A stretch of 64,000 nucleotides of DNA from contig NZ_CP051682.1 of NCBI RefSeq assembly GCF_012849215.1, positions 4,154,001 through 4,218,000 on the forward strand, read 5' to 3'. Under the pieces are notes generated by a model. The model ran no database searches. It worked only from the letters and a program-made list of their open reading frames with translations, and was not told the DNA's origin. Source of the stretch: Mucilaginibacter robiniae (GTDB taxonomy: Bacteria; Bacteroidota; Bacteroidia; Sphingobacteriales; Sphingobacteriaceae). Within the stretch, counting starts at the first letter, position 1, and every line of letters starts with the position of its first letter. A program made the position numbers and the translations under genes. This document shows positions 35,474-44,467 of the stretch, in pieces.

Positions 35474-36703
35474 ATGAGTACTACAAACAACACCTTCGGC
35501 GCCAGCTTTTACCTTAAAAAGCAAAAGACCAATCAGGCAGGAAAATCACCGATCTATGCCCGCATAACCGTAAACGGCAAGCGTATTGAAATTTCCGTTA
35601 AACGTTCTATTGAGGAAAGTAATTGGAACCCTGTTAAGGGAATGGCAAAGGGCAGCCGCGAAGAAACTACCAAGCTGAACAAATACCTTGACCAATTTAA
35701 GTCCGGTATTGTAGAGGGTTACCAGCAACTTCTATTGCAAAAGAAGTTCATCACCGCCGAACTGTTAAAGGAAAAAGTAACCGGTGGAGATCAAGCCGAG
35801 TTTACACTCTGCAAATTGATGGAATATCACAATGCAGAGCAGTCTGGTGTCTTAGAACCTGGCACGATGAAGAATTACTACACTACCCAAAAGTATATTA
35901 AGGAGTTTATCAAAGAGCGGTTTAAGACAAGCGATAAATACCTGTCTGAGCTAAGCTATAAATTCATTACCGACTTTCAGTATTACCTGATGAACAGAAC
36001 GCCGGAGAAAGGCCAAAAACCGCTAAATAACAACGGCCTGATGAAACATATCGAGCGGTTTTTTAAGATGGTCAATCTTGCCGTAAGGCTGGAATGGATA
36101 GACCGCAATCCCTTTCAGGCGTATCAGTTGAAATTTGATAAGGTTGAACGGGAGTATTTGACCAAAGACGAGCTGGCAAGGATAGAAAACAAGCATTTCA
36201 ACATTGTCAGGTTACAGGTTGTGCAAGACCTTTTTATTTTCAGTTGCTACACGGGACTGGCTTACATTGATGTATTTAACCTAACCCCTGCCAACCTGAT
36301 ACAAAAATCCGAAAATGATATTTGGATAGTAACCAACAGGCAAAAGACCAATGAGCCTGTTAAAGTCCCTTTGTTACCAAAGGCGTTAGCCATAGTAGAA
36401 AAATACAAAGGCCATCCGCAGGCACTGGCCGAGGGTAAAGTATTGCCGACATTGAGTAATCAGAAGCTGAACAGCTACTTAAAGGAAATAGCAGACACAT
36501 GCGACATAACAAAACCGCTTACCTTCCATATCGCCCGACATACGTTCGCTACAACGGTAACTTTAACCAATGGTGTACCTATAGAGACGGTTAGCAAGCT
36601 ATTGGGGCATAGCAAACTATCCACTACCCAAATCTATGCAAAGGTCGTTGAGAGTAAGTTAAAAGATGATATGGCACGACTTAGCGCCCGACTGCAAGCG
36701 TAA
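35474..36703 (+). CDS. int: Tyrosine-type site-specific integrase (Bacteroidetes class)
   Basis: The 409-residue recombinase has an N-terminal arm-binding domain (ASFYLKKQKTNQAGKSPIYA), a SAM-like core-binding domain (residues about 110-210) and a catalytic domain. The latter has His352-x-x-Arg355 (HIARHTFAT), His379 (LLGHSKLSTTQIY) and the nucleophile Tyr388. The position of the first catalytic arginine reads TGLAYIDV, with Ala263 where most recombinases have Arg, as in other Bacteroidetes integrases such as IntDOT, which also lacks Arg-I. It is the first gene inside the island and presumably inserted it at tRNA-Pro. A hairpin follows the stop. Confidence 0.95.
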   Translation: MSTTNNTFGASFYLKKQKTNQAGKSPIYARITVNGKRIEISVKRSIEESNWNPVKGMAKGSREETTKLNKYLDQFKSGIVEGYQQLLLQKKFITAELLKEKVTGGDQAEFTLCKLMEYHNAEQSGVLEPGTMKNYYTTQKYIKEFIKERFKTSDKYLSELSYKFITDFQYYLMNRTPEKGQKPLNNNGLMKHIERFFKMVNLAVRLEWIDRNPFQAYQLKFDKVEREYLTKDELARIENKHFNIVRLQVVQDLFIFSCYTGLAYIDVFNLTPANLIQKSENDIWIVTNRQKTNEPVKVPLLPKALAIVEKYKGHPQALAEGKVLPTLSNQKLNSYLKEIADTCDITKPLTFHIARHTFATTVTLTNGVPIETVSKLLGHSKLSTTQIYAKVVESKLKDDMARLSARLQA

Positions 36704-36713
36704 TTAATTCAAC

Positions 36714-36738
36714 ATGCGGTCGCAAATTTCGACCGCAT
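36714..36738 (+). terminator. Terminator after the integrase
   Basis: A perfect 9-bp stem (ATGCGGTCG and its complement, loop of 7) starts 10 nt after the integrase stop and is followed by ATTTTC. Because the T tract is short, it may only attenuate. Confidence 0.7.
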
Positions 36739-36770
36739 ATTTTCAAATCTTAAATTTCGAATAAAGAGAT

Positions 36771-37295
36771 ATGGAAAATGCCCTGATACCGGACGAAATC
36801 CTGATGAATAAAATATACATGATCAGGGATCAGAAAGTGATGTTGGATAGCGACCTTGCCGAACTTTATGGTGTGGAGACCCGACGATTAAATGAACAGG
36901 TGGCTAGAAATATTGATAGGTTTCCTGATGATTTTATGTTCAGGCTAAACGAATCTGAATTTGATAGTTTGATGTCGCAAATTGCGACATCAAAACGTGG
37001 GGGTAGGCGAAAGCTCCCCTATGTATTTACGGAGCATGGTGTACTTATGCTTTCCAGCGTATTGAACAGCAAGCAGGCAATAAGAGTCAATATACAGGTG
37101 ATGCGGATATTTACCCGCATACGCAAAATATTTTTGGAGAATACAGAGTTACATATGGAGATAGAAACCATTAAAAAAAAGCTTGATAATCAGGATAAGA
37201 ACATGGAAATCGTTTTTCGCTATTTAGATGAGCTAATAGACAAAAACGAGAACCCGAAAGAGCAAAAGAGGATTGGTTACAAGCCCGACTTTTAA
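36771..37295 (+). CDS. ORF6N domain DNA-binding protein
   Basis: The 174-residue protein carries the ORF6N domain: IYMIRDQKVMLDSDLAELYGVETRRLNEQV, then DRFPDDFMFRL and YVFTEHGVLMLSSVLNS. It ends in a coiled-coil tail (MEIETIKKKLDNQDKN). ORF6N proteins come from phages and mobile elements, where they are thought to regulate. The position directly after the integrase is typical for Bacteroidota islands. It starts 67 nt after the integrase stop, beyond the hairpin. Confidence 0.93.
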   Translation: MENALIPDEILMNKIYMIRDQKVMLDSDLAELYGVETRRLNEQVARNIDRFPDDFMFRLNESEFDSLMSQIATSKRGGRRKLPYVFTEHGVLMLSSVLNSKQAIRVNIQVMRIFTRIRKIFLENTELHMEIETIKKKLDNQDKNMEIVFRYLDELIDKNENPKEQKRIGYKPDF

Positions 37296-37317
37296 CCACA
37301 ATGGTCATACTTGTTTC

Positions 37318-37850
37318 GTGACTATAAAAACTTTAATATCAGCTTATACCACAGCCGACACAAATGAAAAATACCCGATATATTTTGACGGTGAATACAA
37401 AATCGGAGAAGCCACATTTTTTCACTAAGAGGGCGACGAATTTGTTTTTGATCTAAAATCTTTAAATAAAGCAGACCTCAATAGCTATGACTTAAAACTT
37501 ACTTTAGATGCAGATAGCTATAAGCTGGTCGAATTTAGAGCGGTTGAGAAAAATAGCCAAGTGCAAGTTTAGTACTAACGAAATGGGAAATACAATCACT
37601 GTTAAAGTATCTGAATACTCTAAGACTAAATACATGGCGTTCCTGCCTGAACAGTTGATAGAGCAACTGAATGTTGCTATTATAAATGATGCTAAGCTCT
37701 TATTAATGTTGAAGAAAGTCTTATCAACAGACTTATTGAAGATACAAAAGCATATGAACTTAAAAATAAACGAATTGAGAGCTGTGCAAAGCTAAATAAT
37801 CAAGGGATTGCCTACGAAAAGGGCGGTGAGGTAAGTAACGCAATTGACGT
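37318..37850 (+). pseudogene. Decayed gene(s), at least one in-frame stop and a frameshift
   Basis: From GTG 37318 the frame reads TIKTLISAYTTADTNEKYP, continues protein-like, meets TAA at 37426, carries on as EGDEFVFDLKSLNKADLNSY and stops at 37570. Another frame (from about 37580) reads MGNTITVKVSEYSKTKYM. After a shift near 37695 the first frame resumes as EESLINRLIED and ends KLNNQGIAYEKGGEVSNAID, a TPR-like helix pair. It stops making sense at about 37850, where the neighbouring minus-strand gene begins. I read this as the remains of one or two genes cut by a deletion. No function is assigned. Confidence 0.6.
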
Positions 37851-38234
37851 TTTCTTGGGATCGGTCAAATTGGCAATTTCAAGGTGCTTCCTGATCCAAT
37901 AACCAAAACCGATCTGAAACTGCTCTACGGCAGTTGCCATCGCTAAACCTTCCGAATAATAATCTAGTAGGGCAATGCTGGCCGACCTTTGGGCATTATC
38001 GCCCTGTTTCATTATTTCGTAATAGATAACATCACTAATGGGGAAAATACATTTGCCTGATTGGTGAAGCTGCTGTAGTTTTTCAGCGAGCTGCCGTATG
38101 ATGGGATCACTACTTTTCAGGCCGTCTCTTAATAGTATCCAGTATTTTATATCTAAATAGACAAATTTTTTTGTAGCGTGACGTTCGTAAATGCGAGGAC
38201 TTTTCTCCTTCATATATTCTGATAAACCTGGCAT
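37812..38234 (-). CDS. C-terminally truncated PIN-like protein, probably non-functional
   Basis: The frame begins MPGLSEYMKEKSPRIYERH and then shows KKFVYLDIKYWILLRDGL, similar to the first strand-Asp block of PIN-like nucleases, followed by helices (SDVIYYEIMKQGDNAQR). The last 13 or so residues (from TSIALLT onward) are encoded by the antisense of the decayed plus-strand gene, so the true C-terminus with the later acidic residues is missing. At 140 residues it may be inactive. It faces away from the defence operon, whose start lies 140 nt away. Confidence 0.6.
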   Translation of the reverse strand: MPGLSEYMKEKSPRIYERHATKKFVYLDIKYWILLRDGLKSSDPIIRQLAEKLQQLHQSGKCIFPISDVIYYEIMKQGDNAQRSASIALLDYYSEGLAMATAVEQFQIGFGYWIRKHLEIANLTDPKKTSIALLTSPPFS

Positions 38235-38339
38235 TAAGTTTTAATGTATATGGTCGACAGTTGGTAAAAGTAGTTGATTATGCGTAGCAATGTTTAAAAA
38301 TATACGATAATAGGTTTATCAATAGCATAGAACAGGGCG

Positions 38340-38347
38340 TATATTTG
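38340..38347 (+). promoter_or_regulatory. Candidate promoter of the STAND-nuclease operon
   Basis: TATATTTG matches TAnnTTTG, with a TTTA -33-like element about 21 nt upstream. It would start transcription near 38353, about 20 nt before the ATG at 38374. Confidence 0.5.
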
Positions 38348-38373
38348 AATTTATCTCTAAGCCTGTATACCTG

Positions 38374-41300
38374 ATGATTATTGATTGGAACAAGTTACAA
38401 CCTTATAAAACAACCAAATCCAAGAGTTTCGAGCAGCTCTGTTATCAGATAGCTTCAAGGCTATATTCGGACAAAGGTACTTTTACACCAGTCGACGATA
38501 GCGGCGGCGGGGATGGTGTTGAATTTTATTTAACCATGCCTGATGGCAGTGAATGGGGATGGCAGGCGAAATATTACGAAGGTTCGGCAAGATTAAGCGT
38601 CAGTGGTAGAAAGGCCGCGATTATTTCTTCACTTGAACGTGCCGTAAACAAACATCCCAAGATGGAAATGTGGTTTTTGTGTGTAACCACAGACCTTACT
38701 CCCGATGAAGAAACCTGGGTAACCACAGACCTTAAAAATCGTATCCCAGCTGGACATCCGGCTAAAATAGAGGTATGGAATGAGAGCTTTTTGCATGAAA
38801 AAATAAATCAACCTGCCTTCAATGGTTTAAAACAATCTTTTTTCAATGAACTCGAATTGTCTAGCGATTGGTTTGCAAAAGCATACGAAAAGTCTTTTAG
38901 TATTGTAAAGAACAAGTTTGATGATTTGCTATATGTACCAAATGGAGAGTTTGAATATTATTATGTAAATCCTATTCTTTGTAATGATAAGTTCGTCGAA
39001 CAGAGGATCGCTTATTACCCGAGAAAACTGGAAGAACTGCTGGGTGATGCAAAGGAAAAACTGGAAAGCCTGCATTACACGACCGATCTTTGGAGGCCAC
39101 TATTAAGAGAATATATCGATCGTTATACTAAATTCAACCTCGCTGCCGAAAGTCTATTGCCGGTGCTTAAGGCCCGACTGGAAAATATCACACCGAATAA
39201 TTTCGAAAAACTTGTTGGTGACGAGTATGAAAATGAGATCGCATATTTTGAATCGATCAAAAATGGTCTTGAAGAGTTCCGCAGGAACTGGCAGCAAAAT
39301 AACGCCCCTGAACTTACCGAAGATCTAAAGAAAAGCAATTTAGAGCAATCAAAAAAGATATGGCCGGTAGAAAGTGTCTATAAAGAATTTATCGAAGAGC
39401 TTAAATATTATGTTTCACATAGCCGGATGCCTGTTGAATGGCGTTCGGCCCATTATCTGGGAAATGGCGGCGATGGAAAAACAAATTTTGCCGTAGCACT
39501 GGTCAAGGAGTATCTGTCAACAAAAATTCCAGCCATTTATATCCCTGCAATCGAATTTACAGGAGCCAATCCTTTAACTGACCAGATACTCACAACACTC
39601 GACATTAAATCAGGTTACACCTTCGGTGATTTTTTGGATTGCCTGAATGAACTCGGGAAAATCCATAATAAGCGCATTCCAGTGGTAATCGATGGACTCA
39701 ACGAAGCCATCAATGCACAAGGATTTCTGAATGACCGGCTTCCCCTGGACCTGCCGCAAATAGAAGTTGATTTTCTGCATCGGAAGAATTTGGTTTTACT
39801 GACCACTTGCCGTACTTCTTACAAAGAAGCGATATGGGGTGAGGTCACACACAATGATAAAAGATTTCATTCTTTATATGGCTTTACCAACCAGGAAGAC
39901 AAAAAAAAGCTGGTAAGGAATTACTTCAGCCAGTATAAGATACAAGCAGACCTATCCTTCCTGTCATTGGAGCGGTTCACTAAGCCTTTATATCTGAAAC
40001 TTTTTTGTGAATCTATCAACAGCGAGAGAAAAGAAGTTAAACAGGTCACACTGGGTTTTGACTCCATCTATTCTATTTTCGAGAATTTTGTCGGCCTCTG
40101 TGATGACAATATCTTTAAAAGGATAAAAAAGGCAGGCAAGTTAGCTCCCACGACTGCTAATAAAAAGCTAGCCTCAAAAGTTTTAGCAGAGATCGCTGGA
40201 AGATTGTGGCGGCAACATCAGCGCGCATTTCTATTGGATGATTTGATGACTTTAGCAGACGGTCAAACAAAACCTGATTACAAGGATTCGGTTACCAAGG
40301 CCTTACTGGATGAGGAGTTATTATTTATCCGTAACTGGCACAATGGAGAGGAGCATATTTTTTTAACGTACGATTTGATGGCTGGCTATTTTATTGCAAA
40401 GCACCTGGTGGATACTGTTAGCGACTTTACCACGTTTTTTAAAGATGAACAGATGGAGTCGCTGATCGGTGATGATTATGATAAACTTCATCCTAACCAT
40501 GAAGACATAACCGATGGTTTATGTAGCTTGTTGCCGATCAAGAAAGGCATTTTTGTCCATGACCTGATTACAAAGCCGGGAAAAGACCACACCCAGTCGC
40601 AGGTAGAAAAGATGTTGTTTGAACGGTCGATTGCTGCTACTATTTTACTTTCACCGGAATATATCACATCTGAACAGGTCGGGTATTTTACCGCATTATC
40701 CCTACACTCCAAAAATCTGATCAGGCTGATCAGTTTAAGCGAAGATGTGCTTTTTGTTTCTAACCACCCTTTCAATTTTAAGTTTTGGTCGGTAAAGCTC
40801 GCCGGATTACCTATGAATGAAAGAGATATTATATGGTCTGAATACCTGAGAAGTTTGAGAGAGGGTTTTTTAGATGACCTGATCACAGAATTTGAAGCTT
40901 TACAAACCAGCGCTTCACTTACACAGGAACAAAATGAAAAGATATATCTGGTTGCCGACTATCTTAAATGGACATTTACTTCAACCAATAAAGATCTTAA
41001 AGGGAAGGCCGGAGATGCATTGTATCAGTTCGCGATAAAGTTCCCAGTAGTTTTTTTGACAGAGTTTTATAATTCGGCGAAAATAAATGACCCATCCGTA
41101 TTTGAATGGATGATGGTTATTCTATACAATACCTGTATATACCTTGTCAAGAACAATAAAGAAAACCATAAGTACGGCTTGCTCAAACTTTCAGCATTTC
41201 TCCAAAAAGAGGTGCTTAACCCGGGAGGGGCTTATGCAACTAACCATTTGGTCACCAGAAATTATGCTTACAGCATCCTTAAATTATTGACTCGTAAGTA

Positions 41301-42801
41301 TCCTGAAGCAGCCATAGATATTGAAGAAGTCAGAAAGAAATTTAAAAATATAGGCATTATTGCCTGGGAGGAAGCAGAAGACCTCAACAAAGGGGAATAT
41401 CGTGATGGCAATGCTCTTATTGACTATTATTTTAACAAGGAGAAAATGCCCTACATCTCGCGTGGCCGTGGCAACGAATATAATCGAACACCGGAATTTC
41501 TGGCTGTTCAGGCAAAGTTGCGTTGGCGCGCCTACCAGTTAGGTTACAAATTTGAACTATTTGGCGAACCTGATATTCAAATTGCTAAATATAAGCACTG
41601 GGGAGAATCGTTTGCCAGCACAGAGCGTTATGCTGATAAATATATCGAGATCGCGTTTCTTGAATATTGCGGGTATCTTGACGGCCTGGATGATTTGGAA
41701 TCATATGATGATATAGGCTACCTGCGCACATTTAAACTTAAACATGATCCGAGCGAAACGGGCGATGTCGACGAGCCCGTACCATTGCCGAGATTTGTTG
41801 AAAAGGATTTTATTGATGCCAATATCTCCTTATCAAAATGGTGCGCCGATCATTCCGCGCCTGAAGTTTCGGAATATCTTGAAAGAACGGCATTTCAGGA
41901 AAAAACTGGAAATTGGGTTTTACTGCATGGATTGGTGCACCAGCATAAAAAGCATAAGGAAAGGCAATTCTATTTCAAGGTAGATACTGTTTTTGTGAAG
42001 AACAAGGATTTGATAGAGGCAAGACTGGCTTTTAGCGATAAAACTGAATTGGGGCGCGCGAACAACAGCATCCCCTACACCAATAATATACATGAATCTG
42101 AAATTCCTGATGCAGACAGCATACCCTATAATGAATTTACCGAGTGGAACTATAGTCTGGAATCCGAAATTATTGATAGGGAGTATACCAGGATCGTTCT
42201 GATTGAGAATGGTAAGCGATTGAAAGAAAAGGAATCAGACCAGCTTTGGGATATGATTATAAAGCAATTACACTTTTTAACTCACCCAAGAACTAACTTG
42301 TCAGGGTTTTCAATGCCCATGATTCGGTTTAAGGCTCCCGGAGCCGATGGCGACGAAAGTTTGGAGGATGCCTTCAGGCGCATGAACATCGAATTGAAAG
42401 AAGAGAAATTTACCAAACAGGAGCCACGGGAGATTGATAAGACCATCGATGTTTTTATACCTGTTCGCTATCATAAGGACAAGGTTTATCTGTGCAAGAA
42501 TATGATAGATGAACTGGAATTGTCAAGCCCCTACGGGATCACTGATCTAAATGACCGGAATGGGGAACTCGCCAGCTTCAACTATACATATGAGGTGGAA
42601 TATGTTGATCAGGAAACTTTTACCTACCTGAGAAAAGATCTATTAGATAAATATCTCTTGGATAACGAATTGACCCTGTTCCAGATCATTTGGGGTGAGC
42701 GGGACTATTATCCTATCGATGGAAATTGGAATACGGACCGAAAAAGGGCACAAACCAGAAAATGGGCGCCATTCTATCGGGCTGTAGAATATAAAATTTA
42801 A
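38374..42801 (+). CDS. PD-(D/E)XK nuclease-STAND NTPase, Avs-like antiviral sensor candidate
   Basis: The 1475-residue protein has an N-terminal restriction-endonuclease-like (Mrr/Cap4-type) domain at about residues 15-140 (FEQLCYQIASRLY, then GGGDGVEFY and WGWQAKYY as the acidic and Q-x-K parts). A P-loop ATPase follows, with Walker A GNGGDGKTN at residue 363, Walker B VVIDGLNEA around Asp440 and LLTTCRTSY as sensor. About 800 further residues are predicted mostly helical without a repeat I can name. This plan (nuclease, STAND ATPase, long sensor) is that of Avs-type anti-phage proteins, where the C-terminal part recognises a phage protein and triggers DNA cutting. It leads a four-gene operon; the GIY-YIG gene is 8 nt behind. 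Exact Avs class not determined. Confidence 0.8.
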   Translation: MIIDWNKLQPYKTTKSKSFEQLCYQIASRLYSDKGTFTPVDDSGGGDGVEFYLTMPDGSEWGWQAKYYEGSARLSVSGRKAAIISSLERAVNKHPKMEMWFLCVTTDLTPDEETWVTTDLKNRIPAGHPAKIEVWNESFLHEKINQPAFNGLKQSFFNELELSSDWFAKAYEKSFSIVKNKFDDLLYVPNGEFEYYYVNPILCNDKFVEQRIAYYPRKLEELLGDAKEKLESLHYTTDLWRPLLREYIDRYTKFNLAAESLLPVLKARLENITPNNFEKLVGDEYENEIAYFESIKNGLEEFRRNWQQNNAPELTEDLKKSNLEQSKKIWPVESVYKEFIEELKYYVSHSRMPVEWRSAHYLGNGGDGKTNFAVALVKEYLSTKIPAIYIPAIEFTGANPLTDQILTTLDIKSGYTFGDFLDCLNELGKIHNKRIPVVIDGLNEAINAQGFLNDRLPLDLPQIEVDFLHRKNLVLLTTCRTSYKEAIWGEVTHNDKRFHSLYGFTNQEDKKKLVRNYFSQYKIQADLSFLSLERFTKPLYLKLFCESINSERKEVKQVTLGFDSIYSIFENFVGLCDDNIFKRIKKAGKLAPTTANKKLASKVLAEIAGRLWRQHQRAFLLDDLMTLADGQTKPDYKDSVTKALLDEELLFIRNWHNGEEHIFLTYDLMAGYFIAKHLVDTVSDFTTFFKDEQMESLIGDDYDKLHPNHEDITDGLCSLLPIKKGIFVHDLITKPGKDHTQSQVEKMLFERSIAATILLSPEYITSEQVGYFTALSLHSKNLIRLISLSEDVLFVSNHPFNFKFWSVKLAGLPMNERDIIWSEYLRSLREGFLDDLITEFEALQTSASLTQEQNEKIYLVADYLKWTFTSTNKDLKGKAGDALYQFAIKFPVVFLTEFYNSAKINDPSVFEWMMVILYNTCIYLVKNNKENHKYGLLKLSAFLQKEVLNPGGAYATNHLVTRNYAYSILKLLTRKYPEAAIDIEEVRKKFKNIGIIAWEEAEDLNKGEYRDGNALIDYYFNKEKMPYISRGRGNEYNRTPEFLAVQAKLRWRAYQLGYKFELFGEPDIQIAKYKHWGESFASTERYADKYIEIAFLEYCGYLDGLDDLESYDDIGYLRTFKLKHDPSETGDVDEPVPLPRFVEKDFIDANISLSKWCADHSAPEVSEYLERTAFQEKTGNWVLLHGLVHQHKKHKERQFYFKVDTVFVKNKDLIEARLAFSDKTELGRANNSIPYTNNIHESEIPDADSIPYNEFTEWNYSLESEIIDREYTRIVLIENGKRLKEKESDQLWDMIIKQLHFLTHPRTNLSGFSMPMIRFKAPGADGDESLEDAFRRMNIELKEEKFTKQEPREIDKTIDVFIPVRYHKDKVYLCKNMIDELELSSPYGITDLNDRNGELASFNYTYEVEYVDQETFTYLRKDLLDKYLLDNELTLFQIIWGERDYYPIDGNWNTDRKRAQTRKWAPFYRAVEYKI

Positions 42802-42809
42802 AGCACGGT

Positions 42810-43532
42810 ATGGACTTGAAATTACTCAACGAGGAAAACTTCCACTACCTCTGTCAGGGTTTAACATTGGACTTGCACGATATGCAGGTAATTGATGGGG
42901 TATTGATTGGATTGAACGACAAAAACGGCCTTATTGAAAAGATCATAATGCATAATGAAACTCAAGGAGCGGAATCAACACTTCCTTCCGATGGCAGCGG
43001 GCAGATTATCGTGATATTTGATAAATATCTGACTTCCGGTAAATTATTAGCTACGGCAACAGTCACGCAAGATAAGGAGTATAAAGGTCTCCCGCCGGCG
43101 CTTCATATCAATTTACACTCTCCGACATTGGATATTCCACAAAGGATAGAAATCCCCTTACGTTATGTATTAAAAGGGATGATGCCGTTAATAGGAACTT
43201 ATATGGTCTATTTGCATGTTTTGGAAATTAATAATAGAGAGACATTCGTGTATTATGGGATCACAAAAAGAGGTTGGATGAAACGCTTTAACGAACACGT
43301 TCGCCTAGCGGTCAACAGTAAGTCTGACCGAAAATTCCCCAAATTATTGCGGGAAAGTATCGAGGCGCGGATTATAGAGCTGCTAAACGATACAAACACA
43401 AATACAAGATTAACCGGCTCATATCACGTAGTTTGTGCAGCGGGACGATCAAAGAAAAATGCCTCCGAAATCGAACGATACCTGATTACAAAACGTAGCC
43501 TATCTGAAAAAGAAGGCTTAAATATGATTTGA
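42810..43532 (+). CDS. GIY-YIG-type nuclease-like protein in the STAND operon
   Basis: The 240-residue protein has an unfamiliar N-terminal half (about 1-125). A C-terminal domain follows with GIY-YIG features: TYMVYLHVLEI for the first motif, FVYYGITKRGWMKRFNEHV for the second with the conserved Arg-x-x-x-H pattern, and a later acidic residue in SEIERYLI. GIY-YIG domains cut DNA in homing and repair enzymes. Here the motif spelling (VYL...YYG) is divergent, so activity needs proof. It is packed between the STAND gene (8 nt) and the RES gene (1 nt), which argues for a shared complex or pathway. Alternatively the N-terminal half is an adaptor and the nuclease domain a structural relic. Confidence 0.7.
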   Translation: MDLKLLNEENFHYLCQGLTLDLHDMQVIDGVLIGLNDKNGLIEKIIMHNETQGAESTLPSDGSGQIIVIFDKYLTSGKLLATATVTQDKEYKGLPPALHINLHSPTLDIPQRIEIPLRYVLKGMMPLIGTYMVYLHVLEINNRETFVYYGITKRGWMKRFNEHVRLAVNSKSDRKFPKLLRESIEARIIELLNDTNTNTRLTGSYHVVCAAGRSKKNASEIERYLITKRSLSEKEGLNMI

Positions 43533-43533
43533 T

Positions 43534-44448
43534 ATGCTTCCCGAAATAACCCTCAGTGATCTAAAAAAACGCTTGGACCAGCTTAAAAAGTTAAATTTGT
43601 CCATTATCTCTTACCCTGAGATCATCGATATTCTTAATAAAGAGATAATATTACCGATCCTGGTCACAGAGGTTCGCGCTGGTAACTTCATTGAACGGAT
43701 ACGAATCAATAAAGGGGATGAGATATTTACCACTAAGCAGGAGTTGTCGTATCGCACTGATCTTGAAAACATCAAGAGTTTCGGTAGGGCAAACTCACCA
43801 GGTTCTTCTATGTTTTATGGTGCAGTGATCAGCAGTCCTATCCAGCTACCAAGAATAGTTGCGCTGGCAGAGACTGACGAATTACTAAGAAGTCAAGAAA
43901 AAGGTAAGGTCGATAAGGATATTTTGATGACCGTTAGCAAATGGAAGATCACAAAGAATATGCGGCTCGCAGAAATTGTATTTAAAAAAAACAGGATAGC
44001 CACTACTCCAGAAATTGAAAAGGCTTACCAGTTTCATTTAAAAGCATTTCGTAAAAATATGCCGGAGGAGGAGGTACAGAAGTTGATTTCGATCCTTGAG
44101 TTCTACTCGGAGGAATTTTCTAAAGCAGAGATCACCACGGATGCAGATTACAAGATCAGCGCCGCTTATGCTGAAAGCGCATTTAAAACCGGAAATGTTC
44201 AAGGCATTATTTACCCAAGTGTAAGAACAGATTACGAAGGTAGTAACGTCGCATTATTGCCCAAAACGGTAGACGAACATTTACAGTTTGAAGAGGCTCT
44301 TATTATCCATGTTCAGATCAGGAAAAAAAAGGTGTTCCTCGATAATTTATATAGAACCGGTATCGTCGCGACTGATACTAATATTCTTGGATGGTACAAA
44401 ATGGAGAGTGCATCGGAGGAAGTGAAAAATAAGTTCTTTGGAACATAA
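43534..44448 (+). CDS. RES-domain protein (putative NAD+-consuming effector)
   Basis: The 304-residue protein carries the RES-family blocks: IERIRINKGDEIF (candidate Arg55), GRANSPGSSMFYGAV, ALAETDELL (Glu113) and GIIYPSVRTDYEGSNVALLP (Ser229). Together these supply the Arg-Glu-Ser set that names the family. RES enzymes degrade NAD+ and are best known as toxins of RES-Xre pairs. No Xre-like antitoxin lies next to this gene; it stands one base behind the GIY-YIG gene in the STAND operon. I infer an abortive-infection effector released or activated by the STAND sensor. The unknown 234-residue protein 19 nt downstream may restrain it. Confidence 0.72.
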   Translation: MLPEITLSDLKKRLDQLKKLNLSIISYPEIIDILNKEIILPILVTEVRAGNFIERIRINKGDEIFTTKQELSYRTDLENIKSFGRANSPGSSMFYGAVISSPIQLPRIVALAETDELLRSQEKGKVDKDILMTVSKWKITKNMRLAEIVFKKNRIATTPEIEKAYQFHLKAFRKNMPEEEVQKLISILEFYSEEFSKAEITTDADYKISAAYAESAFKTGNVQGIIYPSVRTDYEGSNVALLPKTVDEHLQFEEALIIHVQIRKKKVFLDNLYRTGIVATDTNILGWYKMESASEEVKNKFFGT

Positions 44449-44467
44449 CAGCTATAACCTAATCAAA

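Noticed and set aside
37508..37795. A 95-codon frame overlapping the decayed gene
   Set aside because: It begins in another frame inside the first fragment; only its middle is protein-like and the sensible sequence shifts frame near 37695. I treat it as part of the pseudogene.
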